In this document: piece by piece, positions 31,569-40,868 of the stretch
Layout: the number at the start of each line of letters is the position of its first letter
Position numbering within the stretch: position 1 is the first letter of the stretch
Assembly (NCBI GenBank): GCA_003696155.1
Contig: RFFP01000012.1
Span: 36,018-100,017, forward strand
From: Acidobacteriota bacterium
GTDB lineage: Bacteria; Aquificota; Aquificia; Aquificales; Aquificaceae
Length of the DNA stretch: 64,000 bases
Direction of reading: 5' to 3'
Translations under genes and position numbers: made by a program
The notes under the pieces: model-generated
Databases searched by the model: none
The model's input: only the letters and a program-made list of their open reading frames with translations
Told to the model about the DNA's origin: nothing

Positions 31569-34250
31569 TTACTTTTCAGGCTCACATACGTACTCCATCT
31601 CTATGGGTTTTGCAGGCTTGCTAACCTTTACAACCCTTCTCTTAGGTTTTGGAGCTGTATTAGTTTGGGGCTTTATAGCCACAGGTTGTTTGGGCACTGG
31701 CTTTTTCACAACCTTTGGTTTTACGGGTTTAACCTCTGCTTGAGCTAGCTCCTTCTGCTTTGGTCTGTAATAGCACCTTTTCTTTGTCTCTGGCACAAGT
31801 TGAACCGTGCCATCCTTTTCTATAACTTGAGCCCCACCCACAGATGGGGAAGGTCCAATGGGAGAGGTGGGGGTGCCTGACGGTGCGGGAGAAGGGATGG
31901 GTGATGGTGTGAGTCCTACGCCCCACCATGGAGAAATACCACCGCTTTGCCCTTGACCACCTGCGCTACCGCCGGTGCTTCCAGTTGGTCCACCACCTGT
32001 GCCTTCTCCACTTGTTCCACCTCCACCGCCATTTCCACCTGAGCCAACCTGCTCATCGCTACCTGTCCCGCCTTCTGGGTTATAGGGGTCATCCGCCACA
32101 TCAGGGCATCCGCTGGGTTTTGGCAGTGTGATGCTAAAGGGGTTTTCTACGGTGCTTGCGGAGACCTTGTTTTTTATAGGCCCTTGGTTGCAGTTGTGGG
32201 TGCTCTTAAAGCAGAACTCCAAGGGAGAGGCATGGTAGTATGCCCTTACCTCAAAGTTTTTTATCTGGCTGTTGCTCGAAAGAGCATAGTTCACCTCCAA
32301 GTTAAGAGGCTGTCCGTTAATTTGGCTCTGCACGTTTGAGGGAAGGTTGACCGTCAAACTCCCGCCTGCCACAAAGTCATGGGTAAATATAACGTTGTTT
32401 GAGCTGTCCTTTACCTTAACCTCAAGCTTGGTAAAGTCCGAAAGGCTTGCATTAGCTACCTCTAACTTAAGCCACAAGAAGGGCTTAGGACCTGAGCAGT
32501 ACTTCCAAGGCTGAAAGACAAGCTCTTGTTTTCCTTCTCTGTTTTCACACTTTTGGGCTATACCCTTATTATCGGTTGGCTTGCTTGGGTCAAAGTACCA
32601 CATGGCAGGGGCGTTATCGCCTAAGACCCATATACAACCCTTGTCGTCCACATTGACTGAGTAATCCCTTGGGTTTCCTTTTGTTGGGTGTGTCCAACTC
32701 TTGTATTCCCATGTTGGAGCACAAGGAGACCCTGTGCTCCAATCCCAGCAGAGGACACGGCCGGGGTTAGAAGACGAAGCGTTGTACATGAAGTCTGGAA
32801 AATAACTTTTTGTTCCAATGGTGACCTCAGGACCTAAACCTGTTCCTAATCCGACACTAGGGAAAACCGAACTCGGAACACCAGAAGTATAACTACCATT
32901 CAAAAGACTAAAACAGTATTGCTTTGGCCCATCTAGTCTTGTACATATGTATTTTGGATTCATTGATGCGTCATAGTATATAAAAGAGCCCCAAACCCGT
33001 GGGTAAGACGCTGAGCCACTGTGAGTTGCCAGTATTCCCCAGCCTGTACCTGGACAGCTTGCTTTTGAAACTGTGTCGAAGCAAAAAGCCCTTATATGCT
33101 TTGAGTTGTTATTTGCATCACTATCTGTTATAAAATACAGCTTATTACCAACAACCTCACCAAAAACACCTGGTCCAACGCTCATTTGCGGCATAATAGA
33201 GTTGCCCACACTAGCAGGGTCCTTAAAAGATATAGGTGGAAAAACAAAACCCGTAAAGTATCCGCCTAATCCAAAGCAGGGCAAAGAGGGGTTTGTAGCA
33301 TTCAAGCAGTATAGCTTATAGTCTCCCCCTACCATATAAAGCTCATTGCCTACCTTCCAAGGACCTTTTACATAAGCCCAGGAGCTTTGTGGAGAGGATG
33401 TATAAGGGTTAGTTCCAAGCTTGTAAAAACCGCACTCCGTATCCGTTTCCAGGTTATAGCATCCAAGGCCAAATTCTTTATCCTGCATGGATGTAACCGC
33501 ATAATATAGCTTTCCGAATGGGTCTATATAATACTCTTCATCATACATACCAGAAGCAGAGTGTTTTCCAGAGCTATCTCCCTTTGGAAGCTTCTTAGGA
33601 AATCCAGGGCAGTAGCTACCCGTGGTTGTGTCTACGCACTTGAAGATAGTGCCAGTAGTTGTTGAACTTCCCATTGGCTCATGATGGTTTATGAAGTATA
33701 TCCTTAGCTTGTTACCTGAAAATACATGTCTGTAAGGTATGGCTCTAAAGCCGTCTCCACCGCCTGTCACGTTAAAAGATGTTGCCATGCTTGTTGTTAC
33801 GGTGGCAGACATGTAGCCGTTTATGGGTGGTGCGTTTCCAGTCCACTGGGCTATGGTGTTGCCAGCAACCAGGCTTCCTGTCCAGCCTGTGGGCTGTTGT
33901 AAAGATCCGGACACTATGGTGTTTATGGGTCCTTCCGTTATGGTCACTCCGTTCTGGGTTGTGTTGGTATTGTTAGCGTAGTATATAACCCAGTCCACGG
34001 TGTAGGTGTTTCCGCTCTGGCTTACGTTAAGCGCCTGCTTCTTTATGGGCGGGTAGGTGGGAAGCTCTCCTCTCTCTAAAGCTTTCTTGATGAGGCCCGG
34101 GATTATTATGAGAGGTATTAGAATACCTGGGCCTATCTTCACTCCGCCTTCTCTACCTTCCGATGGGGGCACAGGGTATACCTGCTGTGCAAAGATTGAG
34201 GCAAAAAGAAGGAAAAAAGAGACTAGCAAGGGCAATAAAAGGCGATCCAT
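31569..34250 (-). CDS. Large exported protein with predicted cysteine-paired beta-propeller and Gly/Pro-rich stalk
   Basis: An 893-aa protein not assigned to a named family. A signal peptide (about 1-21, ending IFAQQ) is followed by a short DUF11-like beta domain (about 50-150). From about 160 to 560 come at least six similar units, each with a hairpin of two cysteines: CVDTTTGSYC, CYNLETDTEC, CLNATNPSLPC, CFDTVSKASC, CTRLDGPKQYC and CWDWSTGSPC. The spacing CX8-9C and the intervening YY/LYF strands suggest a propeller with one disulfide per blade. Then come a beta domain, a Gly/Ser/Thr-rich and Pro-rich linker (about 720-800) and a basic tail. Probably a surface or pilus-like adhesin. The Shine-Dalgarno AGGAGGTG supports the start. 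A DsbC-like gene is next upstream. Confidence 0.75.
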   Translation of the reverse strand: MDRLLLPLLVSFFLLFASIFAQQVYPVPPSEGREGGVKIGPGILIPLIIIPGLIKKALERGELPTYPPIKKQALNVSQSGNTYTVDWVIYYANNTNTTQNGVTITEGPINTIVSGSLQQPTGWTGSLVAGNTIAQWTGNAPPINGYMSATVTTSMATSFNVTGGGDGFRAIPYRHVFSGNKLRIYFINHHEPMGSSTTTGTIFKCVDTTTGSYCPGFPKKLPKGDSSGKHSASGMYDEEYYIDPFGKLYYAVTSMQDKEFGLGCYNLETDTECGFYKLGTNPYTSSPQSSWAYVKGPWKVGNELYMVGGDYKLYCLNATNPSLPCFGLGGYFTGFVFPPISFKDPASVGNSIMPQMSVGPGVFGEVVGNKLYFITDSDANNNSKHIRAFCFDTVSKASCPGTGWGILATHSGSASYPRVWGSFIYYDASMNPKYICTRLDGPKQYCFSLLNGSYTSGVPSSVFPSVGLGTGLGPEVTIGTKSYFPDFMYNASSSNPGRVLCWDWSTGSPCAPTWEYKSWTHPTKGNPRDYSVNVDDKGCIWVLGDNAPAMWYFDPSKPTDNKGIAQKCENREGKQELVFQPWKYCSGPKPFLWLKLEVANASLSDFTKLEVKVKDSSNNVIFTHDFVAGGSLTVNLPSNVQSQINGQPLNLEVNYALSSNSQIKNFEVRAYYHASPLEFCFKSTHNCNQGPIKNKVSASTVENPFSITLPKPSGCPDVADDPYNPEGGTGSDEQVGSGGNGGGGGTSGEGTGGGPTGSTGGSAGGQGQSGGISPWWGVGLTPSPIPSPAPSGTPTSPIGPSPSVGGAQVIEKDGTVQLVPETKKRCYYRPKQKELAQAEVKPVKPKVVKKPVPKQPVAIKPQTNTAPKPKRRVVKVSKPAKPIEMEYVCEPEK

Positions 34251-34336
34251 GGTGCACCTCCTACTCCCCAGATTTAATGGGTAAAATCTAAGAGAGGTTT
34301 AAGGTTTTACTTCATATATAGTATGTAGCTTCATAC

Positions 34337-34359
34337 AAAAAAAACAAGTTCACAGCTTG
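34337..34359 (-). terminator. Weak hairpin with T8 tract after the DsbC-like gene
   Basis: On the minus strand CAAG, 7-base loop, CTTG followed by eight Ts, 5 bases past the stop at 34364. The stem is only 4 bp, but the T-run is the longest intergenic one in the window. It separates the DsbC-like gene from the large exported protein gene. Confidence 0.45.
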
Positions 34360-34363
34360 CATT

Positions 34364-35101
34364 TTAGTTGACCAGCTTATTCAAGTCTTCCTCGGTGGGC
34401 AATCCGGAATGAACTTTGCCGTTCATACCTATAAAGGTGGGCGTTCCGCTAACTCCTAGCTTTTGCATAAGCTCTAAGTTTGACTGAACTGCCTTTTTAC
34501 CTTCCTCACACTGATTTTGTGAGGTGTAGCCCTCCGTATACTCCTTAAAGCCCTTCTTATCGCATATAACAGCCACAGATTTGCCAAAAGCTTCTGGATG
34601 TATGGGAAGGGGGAAGAAAATAAGTCTTATCTGAACACCCGCCTTTTTTGCCCACTCTTCCACTATGGGGTTGCTCCTTTTGCAGAAGGGACAATCGGGG
34701 TCTGTTATGAAGTAGATGTATTTAGTTCCTTCTCCGTGTCTTACATTTACGTGTTTCTCAATCTCTTTCAGCTGGTCTGTTGAAACTTTCATAAACTCCT
34801 GCTGTCTGTCTCTGGTTAGGTTCTTCTTGTCCTTTAGACTTATAAGGTTTCCAGCCAAAACGTACTGAGCCTGACCGTCCATATAGAAAACCAGCGGCTG
34901 AACACCAACCTTTACCACAACCTCACATAGCCCCTTTATACCCTGAAGCTGAGAAACAGACTCTACTGTAAACTCCTGAGGTATGAGCTCCTTTACAGAG
35001 CTTTTAACCTGATCCTTTGTGGGGCACTTGGTTTGTCCACAGGCTAGCATAAAGGTCGTTGGCAGTGTAAACGCAGTGAGTAGAAGGATTTTCTTAAGCA
35101 T
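34364..35101 (-). CDS. DsbC-like periplasmic thiol-disulfide isomerase, probable lipoprotein
   Basis: A 245-aa thioredoxin-fold protein. The signal region ends FMLAC, a lipobox, so Cys21 is probably lipidated. An N-terminal dimerisation-like domain (about 27-95) precedes the catalytic domain with FITDPDCPFCKR (Cys137, Cys140) and the cis-Pro stretch GVSGTPTFI. DsbC/DsbG proteins correct wrong disulfides in exported proteins. The next gene downstream encodes an exported protein with many cysteine pairs, a plausible client. The start at 35101 is set by GGAGG 5 bases upstream; the frame extends to 35113. Confidence 0.87.
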   Translation of the reverse strand: MLKKILLLTAFTLPTTFMLACGQTKCPTKDQVKSSVKELIPQEFTVESVSQLQGIKGLCEVVVKVGVQPLVFYMDGQAQYVLAGNLISLKDKKNLTRDRQQEFMKVSTDQLKEIEKHVNVRHGEGTKYIYFITDPDCPFCKRSNPIVEEWAKKAGVQIRLIFFPLPIHPEAFGKSVAVICDKKGFKEYTEGYTSQNQCEEGKKAVQSNLELMQKLGVSGTPTFIGMNGKVHSGLPTEEDLNKLVN

Positions 35102-35141
35102 GATATCCTCCAAAATTTTATGTATTCTAATATACCACCTT

Positions 35142-35645
35142 CTAATATCCGTTGCAAGCCTCCATTATATCTTTCACCAAAACTTCACAATCCTTCTCAC
35201 CCTCGAGGGTCAGATGGGCCGTAGAATACACCTTGCTTCTGTCCTCAAAGAGCCTAAGAATCTCCTCTGTGCTCCTTTTCAAAAGGGGTCTTTTTGGGTC
35301 TTCCCCACATCTTTTTAGAAAAGTATCAAAGCTTACCTTTAGCCAAACCACCAAACCTCTCTCTTTCATCCACTCCATTGCCTCTGGGCTTGCGCCCAAA
35401 CCACCCCCCGTACTTATCACAATCCCTTCACCTTTTGAGATCTCCATAAGAGTTTGCCACTCTCTTCTTCTGAAGTACTCTTCTCCCTTTAAGCTAAATA
35501 TCTTCTCTATTGTCATTCCTTCTGACCTTTCAACCTCCTGGTCCACATCTACAAAGTTCCACCCCATGGTCTTGGCAAGAGATTTACCCACAGTGGTTTT
35601 ACCACTGCACATGAAGCCCACAAGGAAAACCTTTTTACACCTCAT
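35142..35645 (-). CDS. aroK: Shikimate kinase
   Basis: A 167-aa P-loop kinase that phosphorylates shikimate in aromatic amino acid synthesis. P-loop GFMCSGKTTVGK at 10-21, the shikimate-binding DVDQEVE and FRRRE, STGGG, and the lid arginines PKRPLL. Full length. Overlaps the upstream CcsA-like gene by 11 bases. Confidence 0.95.
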   Translation of the reverse strand: MRCKKVFLVGFMCSGKTTVGKSLAKTMGWNFVDVDQEVERSEGMTIEKIFSLKGEEYFRRREWQTLMEISKGEGIVISTGGGLGASPEAMEWMKERGLVVWLKVSFDTFLKRCGEDPKRPLLKRSTEEILRLFEDRSKVYSTAHLTLEGEKDCEVLVKDIMEACNGY

Positions 35646-36393
35646 GCCTTATGAATATGAGGTTAAGTAGGCTTATAAACATACCCACTATTATGGTATA
35701 GGATAGGTTCTTAGGCCTTATCTTGCCCAAAAGGTTCAGATGTACCACGATCGCGTAGTAAGTCCACAGAAAAAGGGTAGAGAGTAATTTGGGGTCCGTT
35801 ATCCAATGCTTACCAAAGTAACTTCTGGACCATAGGCTACCCAGTATAAGAGTAGATGTGAGAAATATAAAGGCAAGGCTCACAAAAAGCCTCTCCCCAT
35901 TCCTTAGTAGGCTTATAGGCATGAAGAAACCTCTTAGGCTTCTGTGTTTAAGCTTTGATTCAACCAGTAGTCTTACTACGGAGCAAAAGCCTCCGAAGAA
36001 GGCATAGATGTACGAAAGAAGGGCAGATGCTATATGGAGAGAGTAAAGGGGATTTCTATAGGGTGAGGGCTCTGCCGGCAGTGCGAGAAGAGAGGAAAGG
36101 GCACCCACTATGGAGTAGAAAGTGGTAAACTCCTTAAGTTGTTGACTTTTCAAAGAAATTAGAAGCACAAGCAAAATCCCCAAACTGCCAAGCAGGGAGT
36201 AAAAGCCGTAATGGTCAGAGAAAGGTAAGCTTTTTAGCTTTAGGGCGAGCATACCTACGTAAATCGTGTAAAGCAAAAGCCCAAAGAGTATAAATACTAA
36301 ACTGAACTTCTTTGCCCAGAGAAGTCTGTAAGACAGAAGAGAGAATAGTATGGACAGGATATAAAAAGCTATACTCATGAGTAGCAGGGGCAT
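35635..36393 (-). CDS. CcsA/HemX-family cytochrome c assembly membrane protein
   Basis: A 252-aa protein with about eight membrane helices. The region SLWSRSYFGKHWITDPKLLS is placed like the WWD heme-handling motif of CcsA/ResC and CcmC/F proteins, but it has few tryptophans (FGKHWITDP in place of WGxxWxWD). Histidines that may bind heme are in LHIASALLSYIYAFF and VVHLNLLG. It could be the heme-delivery part of a system II cytochrome c synthase or a HemX-type protein. Start: ATG 36393, or 36378 five codons later. Confidence 0.7.
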   Translation of the reverse strand: MPLLLMSIAFYILSILFSLLSYRLLWAKKFSLVFILFGLLLYTIYVGMLALKLKSLPFSDHYGFYSLLGSLGILLVLLISLKSQQLKEFTTFYSIVGALSSLLALPAEPSPYRNPLYSLHIASALLSYIYAFFGGFCSVVRLLVESKLKHRSLRGFFMPISLLRNGERLFVSLAFIFLTSTLILGSLWSRSYFGKHWITDPKLLSTLFLWTYYAIVVHLNLLGKIRPKNLSYTIIVGMFISLLNLIFIRHEV

Positions 36394-36408
36394 GTATGAT
36401 AGTTTATC
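36394..36408. promoter_or_regulatory. 15-base divergent promoter with inverted repeat between ccsA-like gene and acpS
   Basis: The sequence ATGATA-GTT-TATCAT (36396-36410) is a perfect inverted repeat with a 3-base centre that reaches into the acpS ATG. Plus-strand TATGAT (36395-36400) is 8 bases, and minus-strand TAAACT (36401-36406) is 7 bases, from the respective start codons. Both transcripts would be leaderless. Confidence 0.45.
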
Positions 36409-36762
36409 ATGCTGGGAATTGATATAGTGAGAAACGAGAGGATAAAGGAAGCCGTGGATAGATTTGGTGACAGGTTCTTAAGCAGGGTTTACACACGGGA
36501 GGAGTTGAGTTATTGCAAAGGTCAGAAATCTTTTTATGAATGTCTATCCGCAAGGTGGGCTTGTAAGGAGGCAGTGCTAAAAGCCTTTTATAGAGAGTTC
36601 GGTATACTTCTTAGGCTTAAAGAGATTGAGGTCCTTGGGGATAGGGGAAAGCCCGCTAGGGTAAGAATATTAAGGGGGGGTGTTGAGGATGTTCATATAG
36701 TTGTTTCTCTTTCCCACGAGAGGGATTATTCAGTTGCGGTTGCTTACATATTAAAGCGGTAA
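36409..36762 (+). CDS. acpS: Holo-[acyl-carrier-protein] synthase
   Basis: A 117-aa AcpS, which moves 4'-phosphopantetheine from CoA to apo-ACP. Signatures: MLGIDIVRNERI with the metal-binding Asp, and FYECLSARWACKEAVLKAF with the Glu and Lys residues. Length is typical. The last 19 bases overlap the convergent thiD gene. Confidence 0.94.
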   Translation: MLGIDIVRNERIKEAVDRFGDRFLSRVYTREELSYCKGQKSFYECLSARWACKEAVLKAFYREFGILLRLKEIEVLGDRGKPARVRILRGGVEDVHIVVSLSHERDYSVAVAYILKR

Positions 36763-37544
36763 AACTGCCACATGTGGTTTAAAGGTCCATGGCCTCCGCC
36801 TAGGGGTAGGGAGTTTTCTATGGCGCCCTGCACGTATTCTTTTGCCTTTTCCACCGCCTCTTTGATACCAAGACCTTTTGCTAGATAGGCGGTGATGGCA
36901 GAGGAAAAGGTGCAGCCCGTGCCATGTGTGTTTTTGGTCCTTACAAACCTGCCTCTTAGGTGATGGAAAGATATGCCATCATATAGAACGTCAACTGACT
37001 CCTCTCCCTCCAAGTGTCCACCTTTGACTATAACCGAGTATGGTCCATAGGACCTAATCTTTCTGCATGCCCTTTCCATGTCTTCTAGGGTCTTTATCTG
37101 AAAACCGCAGAGTTCTTCCGCTTCTGGTATGTTAGGTGTGACTATCAATGCGTGAGGGAAAAGCTCTCTAGTTAGTGATTCCCTTGCGGACCCTTCTAAA
37201 AGTGGGTCGCCCGACTTCGCCCTCATGACGGGGTCTATAACAAGCTTTTCTAGCTTGAGCTCCTTGACCGCTCTGGCCACCTGCTTTATGGTTTCTTCCT
37301 TAGAAAGCATACCTGTTTTACAGGCATCAACTCCAATGTCCTCAGCTACTACCCTAATCTGACTGTAAACAGCCTCGGGTGGTAGGTCTACAGTTCCGTA
37401 CACGCCTAAGGTGTTCTGAATGGTCACCGATGTTATGGCACTCATTCCATACACACCCAAGGCTGTAAAGGTTTTTAGGTCAGCCTGAACACCCGCACCA
37501 CCTCCACTGTCGGAGCCTGCTATGGTCAAAGCCCTTGGTATCAT
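36744..37544 (-). CDS. thiD: Hydroxymethylpyrimidine/phosphomethylpyrimidine kinase
   Basis: A 266-aa ribokinase-fold enzyme of thiamine synthesis. Starts MIPRALTIAGSDSGGGAGVQADLKT-like, the standard ThiD N-terminus; the C-terminal NTHGTGCTFSSA motif holds the catalytic Asp/Cys region of the fold. DPVMRAKSGDPLL is also family specific. Last gene of the operon; its ATG shares one base with the bamA stop (TGATG). Confidence 0.94.
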   Translation of the reverse strand: MIPRALTIAGSDSGGGAGVQADLKTFTALGVYGMSAITSVTIQNTLGVYGTVDLPPEAVYSQIRVVAEDIGVDACKTGMLSKEETIKQVARAVKELKLEKLVIDPVMRAKSGDPLLEGSARESLTRELFPHALIVTPNIPEAEELCGFQIKTLEDMERACRKIRSYGPYSVIVKGGHLEGEESVDVLYDGISFHHLRGRFVRTKNTHGTGCTFSSAITAYLAKGLGIKEAVEKAKEYVQGAIENSLPLGGGHGPLNHMWQFYRFNM

Positions 37545-39877
37545 CAGAAGAAGACCCCTAGAACAAAGTGGACCCTGCTCTTTGAGGTATCGCCGGGAAC
37601 CTTTTTGGTCTTCATAGCCCAGTCCAACTTTATGGGGGCAAAGGGCGTTATGAACCTGATACCTATACCGTAGCCCCCCTTTATATTCTGGGGCTTTAAC
37701 TCTCCCCAGTCGTTGAAGCCAAGTCCGGTGTCGTAAAAGACAGCCCCATAAAGTATTTCCTTATAAAGGGGATAATTGGCCTCAAGGGACAGTATGAACT
37801 GCCTCTTACTTCCTATGGGGTCCTTGGTGTTTGGGTCAAGAGGACCCGCGTATCCGTACTTGTAGCCTCTCACGGTAAAGTCTCCACCTACAAAGAACCT
37901 CTCGTCTATGGGAACCCTTTTACCACCGTATGGCTCTACCATACCCAAAGTTCCTTTAAGTGAAAGTATCAAACCAGTGTCAAAAATACTGTCCTTAAAA
38001 AAGTGCTGGTGCGAAAGGCTTATCTTGTTAAACCTCTCGGTACCACCGAGCACAGGCAGAGCAAGGCTGTAACCAACCTCTGTTAGAGCCCCCTTGGTGG
38101 GAAAGAGGTAGTTATCCCTTGTATCTCTTATAAGGCCAAAAAGGAGTTTCCTTGACTGTCTTGTCCCCTGCTCCTCCTTCACCAGAGGTGATGCGTCTGG
38201 AGATATGTTTGAGTACCTTACCTTTTGAATGCTAGTTCCCACACTTACCCTCCAGAATTCTGCAAACTCTTTGGAGAGAGTAAGGTCAAGCCCTGTCCTA
38301 TCAACCGTGTAAGTAGTGTATTCTATCCTTTTGTCGTATACAGACCCGCTTAGGTCCATGGGCCTGTTTAAAAACCATTTTCTTGTATAGGAGAGAGAAT
38401 TGTCTTTGTACTTGTTTCCGTAAGATAGAGATATACCCGCTATGTCTCCCGTCCCGAGGAAGTTCCCCTTTCTGAGGGAAACAAAGCCCGATATACCCGT
38501 AACCTGGTTATAGCCTAAACCCACGGAGAACTGTCCGGTGAACCTCTCCCTTACCTTGGCTACGAAATCCCAAGACCTACCATCGGCCGGAAAGGGTGCT
38601 ATGCTCACATCCTCATAGTACCCAAGCCCAAAGACCCTGGTTCTCGACCTTTCTATTTCCCTCTCGTTTGCCAGCTCACCCTCCTGAAACCTTAGCTCTC
38701 TCCTTATAACGTAGTCCCTCGTCTCGTAGTTCCCTTGAATCTCAATACGCTTTACGTATACTGGCTCACCTTCCTGAACCTTTAGCCTTATCAAAGCCCT
38801 CTTTTTCTCTGCGTCCAGTTCTTCTATCTCCTCAGCGGTAGCGTTTAAAAAGCCTATCTTAGAGTAAGCTCTTCTTATGTTTTCCTTTATCCTCTCTATT
38901 ACCTCCCTTCTGTAGTATCCTCCCCTGTTTTTCTTGAGAGCATCCCCCACCAGCTCTCCATAGGCAAAAAGGGTGCTACCCTCTATCTCTACCCTATCCA
39001 GCTTGTAGCGTGGACCTTCCTCTATACTCACACTTATGGCATTTCTAACACCCTCCTTTTTTACCGAGTAGGATACCCTCACATCAAGAAAGCCCTCAGA
39101 TCTATAAAATTCCTCTATTTTTCTTATATCCTCCTTTAGCATCTCCTCACTGAAAGGTGGTTTTAACCTAAAGGCTAGAAGGCTTACGGGCTTTGTCTGC
39201 ATCAGGCTAAGGAGCTTACCTCTTCTAAAGGTTCTATTACCTGTAAAGCTTATACTGCCCACGTACTCGGGCTCTCCTTCCCTAATCTTGTACACTATCT
39301 TGGATGCACCTTTCTTAGGTACAAGCTCGTAGTTTACCTCTGCCTTTGGATACCCCTCTTTTGCATAAGCCTCTATTATCCTTCTCTTTATAAGCTCCAT
39401 CTCCTCTCTGCTCAGCACCCTTCCGAGTTTTAGCCTTCTCTGAACCTCGAGCCTTTCCTCCAGCATGGGAGCGGAGGTTATGCCCTTTGTTAGCTCCTCT
39501 ATGTCAATCTTACCCACCTCCGTTTCTATCCCTATCTTTCTCTCTAAGTCATCGGACTTTATCTTCCTGTTGCCCACAAACTCAATTCGGTATATAACGG
39601 GAAGGTCCACAACCCTGTACGTTAGGATAACCCTATCCTGAGATATGTCCTCGTAAACTTCCACCTGCTCGAAAAAGCCAGTTCTGTATAGCCTCCTTAT
39701 GCTCTCCCTTATTAGGTCTACACTGTAGCTAGAACCCTCCCTTATGCCTATGATGCCCGCTATGACCTCCTCAGATAAGTACCTGTTTCCCTCTATGCGC
39801 ACCCTTTCGACCACTTGGGCGAGCGAGAAGCCAACCCATACAAAAATTATCGTACAAAGCTTAAACAATAACCACAT
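37544..39877 (-). CDS. bamA: Outer membrane protein assembly factor BamA (Omp85)
   Basis: A 777-aa protein: signal peptide (about 1-20, ending SLAQ), five POTRA domains (about 22-440) and a 16-stranded barrel in the C-terminal third, ending in Phe. The barrel has the Omp85 signatures VRGYKYG and FVGGDFTVRGY. It inserts beta-barrel proteins into the outer membrane. Overlaps purM by 17 bases. Confidence 0.94.
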   Translation of the reverse strand: MWLLFKLCTIIFVWVGFSLAQVVERVRIEGNRYLSEEVIAGIIGIREGSSYSVDLIRESIRRLYRTGFFEQVEVYEDISQDRVILTYRVVDLPVIYRIEFVGNRKIKSDDLERKIGIETEVGKIDIEELTKGITSAPMLEERLEVQRRLKLGRVLSREEMELIKRRIIEAYAKEGYPKAEVNYELVPKKGASKIVYKIREGEPEYVGSISFTGNRTFRRGKLLSLMQTKPVSLLAFRLKPPFSEEMLKEDIRKIEEFYRSEGFLDVRVSYSVKKEGVRNAISVSIEEGPRYKLDRVEIEGSTLFAYGELVGDALKKNRGGYYRREVIERIKENIRRAYSKIGFLNATAEEIEELDAEKKRALIRLKVQEGEPVYVKRIEIQGNYETRDYVIRRELRFQEGELANEREIERSRTRVFGLGYYEDVSIAPFPADGRSWDFVAKVRERFTGQFSVGLGYNQVTGISGFVSLRKGNFLGTGDIAGISLSYGNKYKDNSLSYTRKWFLNRPMDLSGSVYDKRIEYTTYTVDRTGLDLTLSKEFAEFWRVSVGTSIQKVRYSNISPDASPLVKEEQGTRQSRKLLFGLIRDTRDNYLFPTKGALTEVGYSLALPVLGGTERFNKISLSHQHFFKDSIFDTGLILSLKGTLGMVEPYGGKRVPIDERFFVGGDFTVRGYKYGYAGPLDPNTKDPIGSKRQFILSLEANYPLYKEILYGAVFYDTGLGFNDWGELKPQNIKGGYGIGIRFITPFAPIKLDWAMKTKKVPGDTSKSRVHFVLGVFF

Positions 39878-40868
39878 CTTTTTCCCCTTTCTCTATGTAT
39901 CCGCATAGAAAGGAAGATTTAAGCTCCTTAAGTATAACATCCTTTACTTTTTCCTCAACTACAAGGATGAGGCCCACACCCATGTTAAAGGTTCTGTACA
40001 TCTCCTCCTCAGGAATGCTGCCAAGACCCTGAAGCCATAGGAAGAGGGGATTCTCTGGCAGGCGGGACTTTTCAACTACAGCCCTGCAGTCACCTTTTAG
40101 CACCCTTACAAGGTTACCAGGTATGCCACCACCGGTAATATGAGCCATACCTTTTATGTGAATGCCTAAGCCTTTTAAAGTTTTGACCTCCTCGGCATAT
40201 ATCCTTGTGGGCTCCAAAAGGAGCTCTCCAACGGTCTTTCCAAGCTCCCTTACGTGCTCCTCATAGCCCACCTTTGCATGCTCTAGAACCTTCCTTATAA
40301 GGCTGTAGCCATTGCTATGAAACCCAGAGGATGGAAGACCTATGAGCACATCTCCAGGCTCTATACTATCCCCTGTGATCAGATCCTCCTTCTCACACAC
40401 ACCGGCGCAGAAACCTGCAAGGTCGTAAACACCCTCTGGGTAAAAGTCTGGCATCTCGGCGGTCTCACCACCTATGAGGGGTACATCTGCCAGCCTGCAT
40501 CCTTCTACTATACCATCCATTACCCTTTTGAGCACTTCAAGGTCTATCTTTCCAGTGGCTATGTAATCAAGGAAAGCTATAGGCTGAGTTCCCGTTGTTA
40601 AAAGGTCGTTTACATTCATTGCCACAAGGTCTATGCCCACCGTATGGTGTATGCCGAGCTGTTGAGCCACTTTTAGCTTCGTCCCTACTCCATCTGTTGT
40701 TAGCATGAGGACGGGGTTTTTATAGTTAGAGAGCTCCACACCGCTCGCAAAGCTTCCAAAGAGTAGTGCCCTCTTAGGCAGCAGTTCTATTTTTTGCTTT
40801 ATGTACTCTACGAAGCTTTCCGCCCTTTGTAAGCTTACACCAGCCCTTTCGTATGTCCACTCAGCCAT
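39861..40868 (-). CDS. purM: Phosphoribosylformylglycinamidine cyclo-ligase
   Basis: A 335-aa AIR synthase, the fifth step of purine synthesis. Family motifs TTDGVGTKLKVA, VAMNVNDLL, GGETAEMPDFY, GLPSSGFHSNGYSL and ITGGGIPGN are intact. Sits between thpR and bamA with overlaps of 8 and 17 bases, away from purS and purQ. Confidence 0.96.
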   Translation of the reverse strand: MAEWTYERAGVSLQRAESFVEYIKQKIELLPKRALLFGSFASGVELSNYKNPVLMLTTDGVGTKLKVAQQLGIHHTVGIDLVAMNVNDLLTTGTQPIAFLDYIATGKIDLEVLKRVMDGIVEGCRLADVPLIGGETAEMPDFYPEGVYDLAGFCAGVCEKEDLITGDSIEPGDVLIGLPSSGFHSNGYSLIRKVLEHAKVGYEEHVRELGKTVGELLLEPTRIYAEEVKTLKGLGIHIKGMAHITGGGIPGNLVRVLKGDCRAVVEKSRLPENPLFLWLQGLGSIPEEEMYRTFNMGVGLILVVEEKVKDVILKELKSSFLCGYIEKGEKDVVIV

